Source: Paradesertivirga superstes (GTDB lineage Bacteria > Bacteroidota > Bacteroidia > Sphingobacteriales > Sphingobacteriaceae). From it: a DNA stretch of 64,000 nt. Of this stretch, positions 8,726 to 17,300 are shown in pieces; position 1 is the first letter of the stretch, and every line of letters begins with the position of its first letter. The position numbers and the translations under genes were made by a program. The notes under the pieces were generated by a model. It was not told where the DNA came from and searched no databases. It was given only the letters and a program-made list of their open reading frames with translations. The stretch spans positions 868,001 to 932,000 of the forward strand of contig NZ_JBBJCN010000001.1 of assembly GCF_037622515.1 (NCBI RefSeq), written 5' to 3'.

Positions 8726-10174
8726 ATGCTTTTAAACTCCGAAATATTTTTAGTTTTTTTTATTTTATTCTTTCTGCTTTATTGGCTTGTATTTAACAAA
8801 AACTTAAAGCTTCAGAATATTCTTGTTTTAGCTGCAAGTTATATATTCTATGCCTGGTCCGACTGGCGATTCCTTTCTTTCTTAATTTTCGCCTCTGCTT
8901 TAAACTTTTACCTGGGAATTTACATCTCAAAAAACACCAGATACAAACGATTACTACTTTATATTGGATTGCTGCAAGGCCTGGGATCCCTGGCGTATTT
9001 TAAATATTTTAACTTCTTTATAGATTCCTTTAAAGAAGCTTTTCAGTCGTTTAATATTCATTTAAATGTTCATACTTTAAATATTCTCATTCCTTTAGGG
9101 ATAAGCTATTTCACGTTTAAAACCATTAGTTACTTATTAGATATTAATAAAGGCAAAATAAAACCCACTACAGACTGGATTGTATTTTTCGCTTACGTAT
9201 CCTTTTTCCCCACTTTATTATCAGGGCCCATTGATAATGCAAAATCCTTTATTCCCCAGTTAGAAAAGAAAAGACCTTTTGACTATATAGAGACCAGGGA
9301 GGGATTGAGACAAATTTTGTGGGGGGTATTTAAAAAGATGGTCATTGCGGATAAATGCGCTCTAATTGTAAATCCCATATTCGACGATTACCAAAACATG
9401 CCGGGCAGCACTTTATTGGTAGGCGCTTTCTTTTACACAATACAGATTTACACCGACTTTTCGGGATATTCTGATATGGCTATAGGTATAGCACGACTAA
9501 TTGGGTTTAGGGTTACCAAGAATTTTGATTATCCGTTTTTTGCACAAAACATTGCCGAATTCTGGCGCAAATGGCATATGTCTTTAACTTCATGGTTAAC
9601 CGAATATGTTTTCACTCCATTAAATATCTATTTCAGGGATTATGGGAAGTTAGGGCTTATAGCCGCCATAATTATTAATTTTGTCGTTGTAGGTATTTGG
9701 CATGGGGCAAACTGGACCTTTGTACTATTTGGTTTTTTACATGGCTGCTATTTTATTCCACTTATTTTACGGGGGACATTTAACAAGAAGAAAAAAATAG
9801 CAAAAAACTCCTTCCTGCCTTCATTTTCTGAATTAACAAACGTTTTATTAACGTTTACTTTAGTAATGCTGACCTATATAGTTTTTAGGGCGGATAATAT
9901 ATCGCAGGCCTTTAATTTTTACAAGATTCTTTTTTCTGAATCTCTTTTTTCCATTCCGCTGATACCTTCTGGAAGACTGGTTTTATTTACCACTACGCTA
10001 TTTATTTTTCTGATGATGCTGGTTGAATGGCTTCAACGAGAAAAAGAATATGGTCTTCAAATTGACCTGGCTAATCGGCCGGCTATCAGACTAAGCATTT
10101 ACTATATTTTAATTTTTGCTATTATACTTTTTAGCACTGATAACGAAAATCAATTTATTTATTTTAAATTTTAA
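8726..10174 (+). CDS. MBOAT family membrane O-acyltransferase (AlgI/DltB-like)
   Basis: A 482-residue polytopic membrane protein with about ten or eleven hydrophobic segments. It has the MBOAT hallmarks: FWRKWHMSLTSW (about residues 280-290), and GIWHGANWTF (about 328-337) whose His is the catalytic residue of the superfamily. Family members move an acyl group across or onto the outer face of the cytoplasmic membrane, using an acyl thioester on the inside. The neighbouring carrier protein points to an acyl-ACP donor. The gene is 6 bp from the SGNH-like gene downstream, so the two are almost certainly one transcript. Confidence 0.9.
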   Translation: MLLNSEIFLVFFILFFLLYWLVFNKNLKLQNILVLAASYIFYAWSDWRFLSFLIFASALNFYLGIYISKNTRYKRLLLYIGLLQGLGSLAYFKYFNFFIDSFKEAFQSFNIHLNVHTLNILIPLGISYFTFKTISYLLDINKGKIKPTTDWIVFFAYVSFFPTLLSGPIDNAKSFIPQLEKKRPFDYIETREGLRQILWGVFKKMVIADKCALIVNPIFDDYQNMPGSTLLVGAFFYTIQIYTDFSGYSDMAIGIARLIGFRVTKNFDYPFFAQNIAEFWRKWHMSLTSWLTEYVFTPLNIYFRDYGKLGLIAAIIINFVVVGIWHGANWTFVLFGFLHGCYFIPLILRGTFNKKKKIAKNSFLPSFSELTNVLLTFTLVMLTYIVFRADNISQAFNFYKILFSESLFSIPLIPSGRLVLFTTTLFIFLMMLVEWLQREKEYGLQIDLANRPAIRLSIYYILIFAIILFSTDNENQFIYFKF

Positions 10175-10179
10175 TCTCG

Positions 10180-11250
10180 ATGAACATGTTTTTTAAACGC
10201 CTTTTATATTTCCTTCCGATTCCACTGATAATGCTATCAGTTAATTTCATTAAAGACCCGGCTAATCTTTTTAATGCAAAATACGAAGCAGGTATAGCAG
10301 ATTATTTAGTTCAGGGGTATAATGTTACCAATGTCCGTAACTACAATGAGCGCCTTTTGCAGAAATTTTTTATAGAAAAAATGAACACCTGCCCTACTGA
10401 AATAATTCTTGGTTCAAGCAGGGTAATGCAGGTTAAAGCCACAGACACCAAAAACCCCGGCTTCATTAATAATGGTGTAAGCGCTGCATCCTTAGAAGAT
10501 ATGATGGCAATCTATTATCTGTATGAGAAGAAGGGATGTAAAATTAAAAAAGTCATTATGGGTCTGGACCCCTGGCTAATAAACGACAACCATGATCAGC
10601 AAAAATGGAAATCTCTGGCCACTGAATACAATAAATTCTCAGCCCAATTAATTAAGAGCCATCCTTTTAACGCCAGCCTTTCCAGGTTCTATCAATATGA
10701 AAGGCTATCAGAACTCTTATCATTTTCGTATTTTCAGACATCTGTATCCTATATTATCAAAGGTGTTGATAAAACCTATGAACCAACAACGAAGATAGAG
10801 AACGAGGGATTTACAAAACTTAAGGACGGCTCCATTTTCTATGACAGACCTTATAGAGAAGTCTCATTAATGGAGGTTGACGATAAAGCCAAAAGTGTAA
10901 TTAAAGAAAAACCAGTTAAAGCCTGCGGTAATTTCACCAATCTTTCAGAACATTACAGGGGTATATTCACAAAATTCGTAGAACATCTTCAAAGTAAAGG
11001 AATTGAAGTAGAGTTTTTTATGTCTCCCTTCCACCCTATAGTATATGATTTTTTTCGTAAAAATACTGTTTATCAAAACGTGTTGGGGGCTGAAGCTTAT
11101 TTCAGGGATTATGCAAAAAAACGCAAAATAAAGGTATTTGGTTCCTATAATCCCCGCGATTACAATTTTGACAGTTCATACTTTCTAGATGGTCTTCATT
11201 GTACCGATAAAGCAAGAACCATAATTCTAAAAAAGGAAATAACCCTATAA
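10180..11250 (+). CDS. membrane-anchored SGNH-like protein, DltD/AlgJ-like partner
   Basis: A 356-residue protein with one N-terminal hydrophobic anchor (about 7-23), so most of it faces the periplasm. It has an SGNH-like first block GSSRVMQV (Ser79 or Ser80) and a C-terminal DGLH (Asp337, His340), the usual Asp-x-x-His end of that fold. The genomic position after an MBOAT gene is that of DltD or AlgJ/AlgX, which complete transfer of the acyl group to an extracellular glycan. I infer the same role here. The polymer acceptor is unknown and no polysaccharide genes lie beside it in this window. Confidence 0.75.
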   Translation: MNMFFKRLLYFLPIPLIMLSVNFIKDPANLFNAKYEAGIADYLVQGYNVTNVRNYNERLLQKFFIEKMNTCPTEIILGSSRVMQVKATDTKNPGFINNGVSAASLEDMMAIYYLYEKKGCKIKKVIMGLDPWLINDNHDQQKWKSLATEYNKFSAQLIKSHPFNASLSRFYQYERLSELLSFSYFQTSVSYIIKGVDKTYEPTTKIENEGFTKLKDGSIFYDRPYREVSLMEVDDKAKSVIKEKPVKACGNFTNLSEHYRGIFTKFVEHLQSKGIEVEFFMSPFHPIVYDFFRKNTVYQNVLGAEAYFRDYAKKRKIKVFGSYNPRDYNFDSSYFLDGLHCTDKARTIILKKEITL

Positions 11251-11441
11251 CAAGTATTTGGTTTACATGATGTAGTTCGAGTTTACCCGGGGTCTTAACG
11301 CCATGAAAATCATTCTCTATGTGAAAAACCCAGGATCTCTAAGCCTTTTGTCAGCCGAAAGGAATTATTATCTTTCATCCTTCATTAAACAACAATCAAC
11401 ACTGTCATTTTTTTCTTACCTTTTTGACAAAGCCAATAATC

Positions 11442-11879
11442 ATGAAAGATGAACCGGTTGTAATTGAACGTACTATTGATGCTGAGATTGAAACAGTTTG
11501 GAATTCAATAACTGATAAAGATTTGATGAAACAATGGTATTTCGACATTCCTGGTTTTATACCCGAAAAAGGTTTAGAATTTCAGTTTGAAGCTGGTGAT
11601 GAAAAGAAGAAGTATGTACATCTATGCAAAATAACAGAGGTTATTCCTACCAAAAAGTTAAGTCATAGCTGGCGGTATGAGGGTTATGAAGGTGATTCTT
11701 TTGTAACCTGGGATCTCTCACCTCAGGGAAATAAAACACTCGTAAAACTAACCCATAAAGACCTGGAGAGCTTCCCCTCAAGTAACCCAGATTTGGCAAA
11801 GGAGAATTTCATAGCCGGTTGGACCGAAATTATTGGAACAAATTTGCCTGACTTTTTGAAAAAAAAACAAATGACATAG
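11442..11879 (+). CDS. SRPBCC (AHSA1-type) domain protein
   Basis: A 145-residue START-like SRPBCC protein. It begins with EPVVIERTIDAEIETVWNSI and LMKQWYF, has the central LSHSWRYEGYEGDSFVTW strands, and ends in a long amphipathic helix (LAKENFIAGWTEIIGTNL) that closes the cavity. It is cytosolic with unknown ligand. ATG 11442 is the natural start; a TTG six codons earlier is in frame but unlikely. A TACCTTTT stretch just upstream is one base from the Bacteroidota -7 consensus. It is related to the product of 4346-4798. Confidence 0.8.
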   Translation: MKDEPVVIERTIDAEIETVWNSITDKDLMKQWYFDIPGFIPEKGLEFQFEAGDEKKKYVHLCKITEVIPTKKLSHSWRYEGYEGDSFVTWDLSPQGNKTLVKLTHKDLESFPSSNPDLAKENFIAGWTEIIGTNLPDFLKKKQMT

Positions 11880-11946
11880 CCATCTCCATCGTTTAATACA
11901 ATTGAGCAGGATATAGGCGGACAAGAATATTTCCATACCTTTAAAT

Positions 11947-12225
11947 ATGTCAGAGCAAAATAACATTAAAGCTGTTCAGGTCTTCGCTGGAGAATTTTGG
12001 CAGGCTTCTACCATACAACAAGTATTAGAGGGGAACAGCATTCAAGCCTTTCTGGAGAATGAACACATGGGGAGTATTGCGCCATGGAGAGTGGAAGCCG
12101 GAGGTTTTAACCCGGTAAAAGTAATTGTATCGAACAATGATTACGATTTAGCCATAAAACTTATTAATGAATTTAATGGAGCACCAGATGAAAATGAAAG
12201 CGATGATATTTCTGACATAACATGA
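11947..12225 (+). CDS. DUF2007 family protein
   Basis: A 92-residue protein whose centre matches the DUF2007 family ('putative signal transducing protein'). It starts with the VFAGEFWQASTIQQVLE pattern, followed by a conserved AFLENE and a C-terminal VIVSNNDYDLAIKLINEF. The fold is a small ferredoxin-like alpha/beta unit. The true role is unknown. The C-terminal tail is acidic (DENESDD). It lies 67 bp after the SRPBCC gene on the same strand. Confidence 0.75.
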   Translation: MSEQNNIKAVQVFAGEFWQASTIQQVLEGNSIQAFLENEHMGSIAPWRVEAGGFNPVKVIVSNNDYDLAIKLINEFNGAPDENESDDISDIT

Positions 12226-12547
12226 ACGAAATAAGCAGCAAACTCATCACCTTATGCAATATTATTCCGGCTAAGCTAAAGCTGATTTCCAAGAAAAACC
12301 CCCTTATTTTTCTATCTCTTCTATAATAATTACCCTTCCTCGCTTTTATATCTAATATTTCAGCTCCAGTAAAGCTACTTTTTAAGAGTTTTTCGATCAA
12401 AAAAGGTCTTTATACAGCAATCTGTAAAAAAAGACTTAGCTAATAGCTGAAACATCGCAAAATATCCTAAAAAGAATTTCATTCAAGCCTATCATTTTTT
12501 TAACTTGGGCGCATTGTTTGATTTCAAATTAAAAATAAAAAAAGCTA
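12226..12547. other. gap upstream of mdh, one hairpin, no gene seen
   Basis: No coding frame stands out. An imperfect hairpin lies at 12406-12435 (GTCTTT and TACAG paired with CTGTA and AAAGAC, loop CAAT), but no T tract follows, so its role is unclear. No exact TAnnTTTG element was found upstream of mdh. Confidence 0.4.
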
Positions 12548-13486
12548 ATGAGAGTTACCGTAGTTGGAGCAGGAGCAGTAGGTGCTACCTGTGCTGATAA
12601 TATTGCAAGAAAAGAACTTGCTGAAGAAGTTGTTCTTCTTGACATAAAAGAAGGATTTGCAGAAGGAAAATCAATCGACATGATGCAAACCGCTGCATTG
12701 TTAGGCTTCGACACTAAAATTGTTGGCGTTACGAATGATTATTCAAGAACTGCAGACTCTGATGTTGTTGTAATAACTTCCGGTTTACCGCGCAAGCCAG
12801 GAATGACCCGGGAAGAATTAATCGGAACCAATGCCGGCATCGTTAAAAGTGTTACAGAAAACATCTTAAAATACTCTCCTAATACTATTATAATCGTTGT
12901 ATCTAATCCGATGGATACTATGAATTATCTTACATTCAAAACTTCAGGTTTGCCTAAAGAAAGAATTATTGGTATGGGCGGCGCTCTTGATTCTGCACGT
13001 TTCAAATATTACCTGAGCCAGGAATTAAACTGCTCTCCTGCTGATCTTAATGCCGTTGTTATTGGTGGTCACGGCGATACAACCATGATTCCTTTGATTC
13101 AGCATGCAACATGGAACAGTATTCCGGTAACTCAGTTATTAAGCAAAGAGCAACAAGATAAAGTAGTTTCTTCAACTATGGTTGGCGGCGCTACCTTAAC
13201 TAAACTTATTGGAACTTCTGCATGGTATGCACCCGGCGCCGGTACCGCTGCAATGGTCGAAAGCATTTTGCGCGATGAAAAAAAATTAATCTCTTGTGGT
13301 GTTGCCCTGGACGGAGAATACGGACAAAAAGACATTTCTCTTGTTGTGCCGGTTATTTTAGGAAAAAATGGTTGGGAAAAGATCATTGATTTTAAATTAA
13401 GTGATGAAGAGCAGGCCAGCTTTAATAAAAGCGCTGATGCTGTTCGTGCAATGAATAATGTACTTGCTGAATCTAATTTAGTTTAA
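12548..13486 (+). CDS. mdh: malate dehydrogenase
   Basis: A 312-residue NAD-dependent malate dehydrogenase of the lactate-dehydrogenase-like type, catalysing malate to oxaloacetate in the TCA cycle. The Rossmann glycine motif GAGAVGATC is at 7-15. The substrate-binding loop GLPRKPGMTREEL near 79-91 carries the Arg residues that distinguish malate from lactate enzymes. The catalytic His is in GGHGDTTM near 175. The length fits the family. It appears monocistronic, with a strong hairpin/T-tract structure downstream. Confidence 0.96.
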   Translation: MRVTVVGAGAVGATCADNIARKELAEEVVLLDIKEGFAEGKSIDMMQTAALLGFDTKIVGVTNDYSRTADSDVVVITSGLPRKPGMTREELIGTNAGIVKSVTENILKYSPNTIIIVVSNPMDTMNYLTFKTSGLPKERIIGMGGALDSARFKYYLSQELNCSPADLNAVVIGGHGDTTMIPLIQHATWNSIPVTQLLSKEQQDKVVSSTMVGGATLTKLIGTSAWYAPGAGTAAMVESILRDEKKLISCGVALDGEYGQKDISLVVPVILGKNGWEKIIDFKLSDEEQASFNKSADAVRAMNNVLAESNLV

Positions 13487-13530
13487 GGCATTCAGCTCAA
13501 TTAAGAACCTTCGGGCGAATAAACGCACCC

Positions 13531-13560
13531 AAACTCCCCTCCCTTCTTCAGGGAGAGTTT
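13531..13560. repeat. hairpin of the CTCCCTTC..GGGAG type
   Basis: AAACTC at 13531 pairs with GAGTTT at 13555, and TCCCT pairs with AGGGA around a TCTTC loop, with three unpaired C residues on the left arm. GC-rich 'CTCCCTTCTTCAGGGAG' segments like this are familiar as dispersed intergenic elements in bacterial genomes. It may assist termination of mdh. Confidence 0.5.
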
Positions 13561-13570
13561 GCGAAAGCTA

Positions 13571-13595
13571 TCACCCGGGCGGGTGAGGGTTTTTT
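13571..13595 (+). terminator. rho-independent terminator after mdh
   Basis: TCACCCG and CGGGTGA form a tight GC-rich stem at 13571-13586, followed by GGG and a run of six T at 13590-13595. Confidence 0.65.
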
Positions 13596-13608
13596 AGCCC
13601 AAAATAAT

Positions 13609-14031
13609 ATGCATAAAGCAGATTTAGAAATTCTTAATCTTCACGACGATGGCTTCCACCTTTTGGTGGAAGTTTTCGTTTTTGATAAGCCCTTTAAAGC
13701 GGTTGTCGACACAGGTGCTTCAAGAACAGTACTCGACAAATCTACCGTTGAACAATATATAGAACAGGAAACGCTCCAGGCAAGCGATAAACTATCCACC
13801 GGACTTGGAACCAATTCCATAGAAAGCCACATCCTGACGATCCCCAGACTACTGATAGGCGATCTGACAATTTCCGACTTTGAAACCGCGGTCTTAGATC
13901 TTTCTATGATTAACACGGCTTATGAGAGCCTTGAAGTTGGACCGATAATTGGGGTCATTGGAGGGGATATTTTAATGAAGTATAAGGCGACGATCAGTTA
14001 TCTTTCGAAACAGATATCCTTTGAGTTATAA
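13609..14031 (+). CDS. retropepsin-like aspartic protease
   Basis: A 140-residue single-domain aspartic protease of the retropepsin fold. Such proteins work as homodimers, each subunit giving one Asp. The active-site motif VVDTGASRTVLD lies near residues 31-42, with a later hydrophobic-hydrophobic-Gly block (PIIGVIGGDILMKY) near 115-128, as in the family. No signal peptide is evident, so it is probably cytosolic. The substrate is unknown. Its start lies 14 bp after the terminator of mdh. Confidence 0.8.
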   Translation: MHKADLEILNLHDDGFHLLVEVFVFDKPFKAVVDTGASRTVLDKSTVEQYIEQETLQASDKLSTGLGTNSIESHILTIPRLLIGDLTISDFETAVLDLSMINTAYESLEVGPIIGVIGGDILMKYKATISYLSKQISFEL

Positions 14032-14061
14032 ACAAATTACTTATCCTTAAAATATTAAAAA

Positions 14062-14478
14062 ATGAAGAAGGATATAACGACGAGAAAAGATATTGAGCTG
14101 CTTGTTAATTCATTTTATGACAAGGTTCAGAAAGATGAAAAAATAGGTTACATATTTACCGATATCGCAAAAGTTAACTGGCAGCAGCATTTACCCAAAA
14201 TGTATGATTTCTGGGAAACGATATTATTCGGTCAGAAAGGATTTAAAGGAAATCCAATGGAGGTTCACTTCAAGTTAAATAAGATCCACCCCTTGCTTCA
14301 GGAGCATTTTGAGAGATGGAAAAGCCTTTTTAACGACACAATAAATGAACAGTTTGAAGGTGAGTTTGCACAACTCGCCAAAGAAAAAGCTCAATCAATT
14401 GCCGATTTAATGCTTTATAAAATGCGGCCCGATTCACAACAAGTCATACCAATAAAAAACAACAAAACAAATCTTTAA
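14062..14478 (+). CDS. group III truncated hemoglobin
   Basis: A 138-residue heme protein of the truncated (2-on-2) hemoglobin family, group III. Group-III features are the early FYDKVQKDEKIGYIF block, the LPKMYDFWETILF segment (B/E helices with conserved Trp), and the proximal histidine in LLQEHFERW near residue 82. Group III globins are cytosolic and linked to redox or NO/H2O2 chemistry, but no common function is settled. It lies 31 bp after the protease gene and may be co-transcribed. Confidence 0.85.
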   Translation: MKKDITTRKDIELLVNSFYDKVQKDEKIGYIFTDIAKVNWQQHLPKMYDFWETILFGQKGFKGNPMEVHFKLNKIHPLLQEHFERWKSLFNDTINEQFEGEFAQLAKEKAQSIADLMLYKMRPDSQQVIPIKNNKTNL

Positions 14479-14523
14479 TTTTCGTACTTTTAATTGAGAG
14501 CCAGCTAATTGGGATCAATTAAA

Positions 14524-15393
14524 ATGAAGGCATTACCTATCCTTTTCATTTTCCTTCTTATACAAATTCAGTGCATAGCACAAAACGTAGCAGGGAAATG
14601 GTATGGAAAAATAACTCAAAAGGCCGGGGGGTATAGTGAGCTCTATGATCTGGAACTGGATTTATCTCAAAAGAAAAATATTACCGGCGAATCTTATGCC
14701 TTCATCCCAAATGTTCTGCACGTAAAAATTGGACTCAAAGGTTATATTGACGGAGATACCATCCGATTATTAGAATCTTTATATGATATCAGAGAAGAAT
14801 TTATGCCCCTTAGCTGGATTGCGTGTATTAAAAATCTTAATTTAAAATACTACAAGCAAGGGAACAGTGAATTTTTAAAAGGAGTGTGGAACGGCAATAG
14901 TAAGGAAGACCGGTCTCCCTGTTTGCCCGGAGAAATAATCCTGAGCAAAAGCAAGCCTGATCTTGAAGAGTTTATTGCAAAAGACGGATTTCAACAACCA
15001 TTTTTAAAAGAGAACATCAAACCCCGTCCTGACTTTACACCAACATTTTTAAGTACCGAAATAAAAAAGGTCAAAGAACTTGAAGTACACAGCAAACAAA
15101 TAGAGCTACGCCTGAATGATTACATGAAGGTTGATAACGATATTGTTTCGATATACTTTAACCGGCAGGCTATCGCAAGCAATAAACCTATTTCGAAAAA
15201 ACAGATTCGTTTGCTTATTAACATGGATCCTGGTTTAGAACTTAATGAAATAATTCTCTTTGCGGAAAATCTGGGAAGAATACCGCCGAATACGTCACGT
15301 CTTATTATTATAGATGGAAATATCACGCATCAGCTTGTAATTGAGTCAGACAAACAAAAAACTGCTGCTATATATTTAAAATATAAGCCATAA
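14524..15393 (+). CDS. secreted protein of unknown function, paralogue 1 of 3
   Basis: A 289-residue exported protein. Residues 1-19 are a signal peptide ending at ...QIQCIAQ. The mature N-terminal half begins with NVAGKWYGKI, like the small beta-barrel start of lipocalin-type or DUF-type periplasmic domains. The C-terminal domain of about 100 residues holds DYMKVDNDIVSIYFN, NEIILFAENLGRIPPNTS and LKYKP at the very end. The next two genes share this layout. I do not recognise the family; a Ca2+-binding or adhesion role is possible but not shown. ATG 14524 gives a proper signal peptide. Confidence 0.75.
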   Translation: MKALPILFIFLLIQIQCIAQNVAGKWYGKITQKAGGYSELYDLELDLSQKKNITGESYAFIPNVLHVKIGLKGYIDGDTIRLLESLYDIREEFMPLSWIACIKNLNLKYYKQGNSEFLKGVWNGNSKEDRSPCLPGEIILSKSKPDLEEFIAKDGFQQPFLKENIKPRPDFTPTFLSTEIKKVKELEVHSKQIELRLNDYMKVDNDIVSIYFNRQAIASNKPISKKQIRLLINMDPGLELNEIILFAENLGRIPPNTSRLIIIDGNITHQLVIESDKQKTAAIYLKYKP

Positions 15394-15418
15394 TCCAATC
15401 AGAAAAAAATACCATTGT

Positions 15419-16273
15419 ATGAAGAAAAGAGTATTATTTATGCATTTCTATCTTTTCTTTTCTATTACAGTGCAATGTTTCGGCCAATCGAGCCTTAAAG
15501 GTTTGTGGAATGGTTATATAACCACAGACGGATATGAACATAAAGCCGGCTATATTATAAATATTGAAGAACATAAAGATGGAATCGTATCTGGAAAAGC
15601 ATTACTTTACAAGCCAAATTTATACTCTGAGGCCTATGGTCTGCAGCAATTTATCGGAACTATAGAACAAAATACTATACTAATTAGTGATATTCAAATT
15701 CTAGACGAGCGCTTGCCAACAGAAGACTTCCATCTCTGTTTTAAATTAAGTCGTCTTAGTTATTCGCCTGAAGGGGAAAATGAGTCGCTAAAAGGCAAAT
15801 GGAACAGCAACACGACTAACTGCGTACCTGGAGCGATATCTTTATCGAGATACATTGAAAATGAAAACAAGCAGGTTCCACCGTATGTGTTACATGCCCT
15901 CAAAGCGAAAGGCACAGAAGCAAATTTTAAAAACACAGCCTTGTCACCTCCTATAAGCATCAGTGTTAAAAAGCCGATAATAGACATAGAATTAAAAGAC
16001 TATTTAAAAGTCGATAATGATACCGTAAGTATCTACCTTAATCGCCGGATTATTTTAAACCGCATAAATGTTACTAAAAAACCTTATAAATTCACAGTTA
16101 AAATAAACCGAAATATCGCTGTGAATGAACTTATTCTTTATGCCAATAACCTTGGTACTATTCCGCCGAACACTTCTTTATTAATCATTAATGACGGCAT
16201 TCAAAAACATAAAATACTAATTGAATCCTCTCTGCAAAAAAGCGTTGCATTATATTTAAATTATAAACCATAG
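15419..16273 (+). CDS. secreted protein of unknown function, paralogue 2 of 3
   Basis: A 284-residue exported protein with a signal peptide ending at ...VQCFGQ (about residue 23). The mature part starts SSLKGLWNGYI, has a central SLKGKWNSN motif (about 122-130), and a C-terminal domain with DYLKVDNDTVSIYLN, NELILYANNLGTIPPNTS and the terminal LNYKP. It is clearly homologous to the proteins on either side and lies 26 bp after the first. The function is unknown. Confidence 0.75.
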   Translation: MKKRVLFMHFYLFFSITVQCFGQSSLKGLWNGYITTDGYEHKAGYIINIEEHKDGIVSGKALLYKPNLYSEAYGLQQFIGTIEQNTILISDIQILDERLPTEDFHLCFKLSRLSYSPEGENESLKGKWNSNTTNCVPGAISLSRYIENENKQVPPYVLHALKAKGTEANFKNTALSPPISISVKKPIIDIELKDYLKVDNDTVSIYLNRRIILNRINVTKKPYKFTVKINRNIAVNELILYANNLGTIPPNTSLLIINDGIQKHKILIESSLQKSVALYLNYKP

Positions 16274-16275
16274 TC

Positions 16276-17208
16276 ATGATGGGCAAGAATTTATTATTCT
16301 TTCTTCTTTTACTTTGTTTGCCTTGCTTAAGCAAAGCCCAGAACTTCAAAGGTCTCTGGCACGGATATATCACGGCTAAAGGCCAATTAAACCAATCTTT
16401 ATACGCACTGAATGTTAAATCGCAGGAAGGAAATATAATAAGCGGAAGAGCCTATCTCTATAATAACTTCCTCTTTGTTTTTTATGGAATATTCGATTTC
16501 ATTGGAACTGTTGATAAAGGGAATGTGAAAATTACAGAACTAGCTTTAGGAGAATACCAGATTCCGTTCAATAACCTTTGTATCAAATTCGCTAATGTTA
16601 ACTATTCCAAAAAGGGTGAAGATGAATACCTTACAGGTACATGGGATAATATGAAAGGATCCTGTCCGGTCGCCGATGTTTTGCTGAAAAAACACATTCC
16701 GGAAGAAGCTAATTCTGCGCTGCCTGCAGAGGTTTTAAAAAAAATCAACGAAGACACAAATAAAGGGATCCCTTTCAGAGAAACCCTGCTGACAAAACCG
16801 TTTGTATTGAATATTTCTAAACCTACTATTAAAATTGAGATCAGAGATTACCTCAGAGAAGACAATGATACAGTTACCGTTTTCGTTAACCGGGATGAGG
16901 TAATTAAGAGGCACCGCATTTCGCATAAACCCTATAAGAAAACAATAAGCTTTAATAAACTGGCTGGCTTAAATGAAATCATTGTTTATGCAAATAATCT
17001 GGGAAATATACCGCCCAATACCTGTGTTATGATAATAGACGATGGCAGCACTAAACAACGCGTTAATATATTTTCATCAAAACAATCAAGCGCTGTAATC
17101 TACCTGAATTATACACCAAAGGTATCAAGGTTAATCCCGGTCCAGTGGGATATTATGCAGGAAAAGCTGGGACAAATTGACAATGAACAAAACAAAAGAT
17201 CCAGATAA
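16276..17208 (+). CDS. secreted protein of unknown function, paralogue 3 of 3
   Basis: A 310-residue exported protein, signal peptide ending at ...LSKAQ (about residue 21). It has the same plan as its two neighbours: NFKGLWHGYI after cleavage, a central YLTGTWDN motif, and a C-terminal domain with DYLREDNDTVTVFVN and NEIIVYANNLGNIPPNT. It differs in carrying about 25 extra residues after the shared YLNYTP end (…QWDIMQEKLGQIDNEQ…). It starts 3 bp after paralogue 2, so the three are one transcript ending at the hairpin at 17253. Confidence 0.75.
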   Translation: MMGKNLLFFLLLLCLPCLSKAQNFKGLWHGYITAKGQLNQSLYALNVKSQEGNIISGRAYLYNNFLFVFYGIFDFIGTVDKGNVKITELALGEYQIPFNNLCIKFANVNYSKKGEDEYLTGTWDNMKGSCPVADVLLKKHIPEEANSALPAEVLKKINEDTNKGIPFRETLLTKPFVLNISKPTIKIEIRDYLREDNDTVTVFVNRDEVIKRHRISHKPYKKTISFNKLAGLNEIIVYANNLGNIPPNTCVMIIDDGSTKQRVNIFSSKQSSAVIYLNYTPKVSRLIPVQWDIMQEKLGQIDNEQNKRSR

Positions 17209-17252
17209 ACCTCATCCTGTTCACTTGGCTCTTTTGAATTCCGACAAAACAA

Positions 17253-17277
17253 AAAACCCGGCTATGAACCGGGTTTT
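17253..17277. terminator. bidirectional rho-independent terminator
   Basis: AAAACCCGG (17253-17261) and CCGGGTTTT (17269-17277) form a nine-pair stem with a seven-base loop, flanked by A and T tracts. It separates the convergent secreted-protein operon (+) and gyrB (-). Confidence 0.85.
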
Positions 17278-17300
17278 AATTTTATCTAATGGTTAATCTA

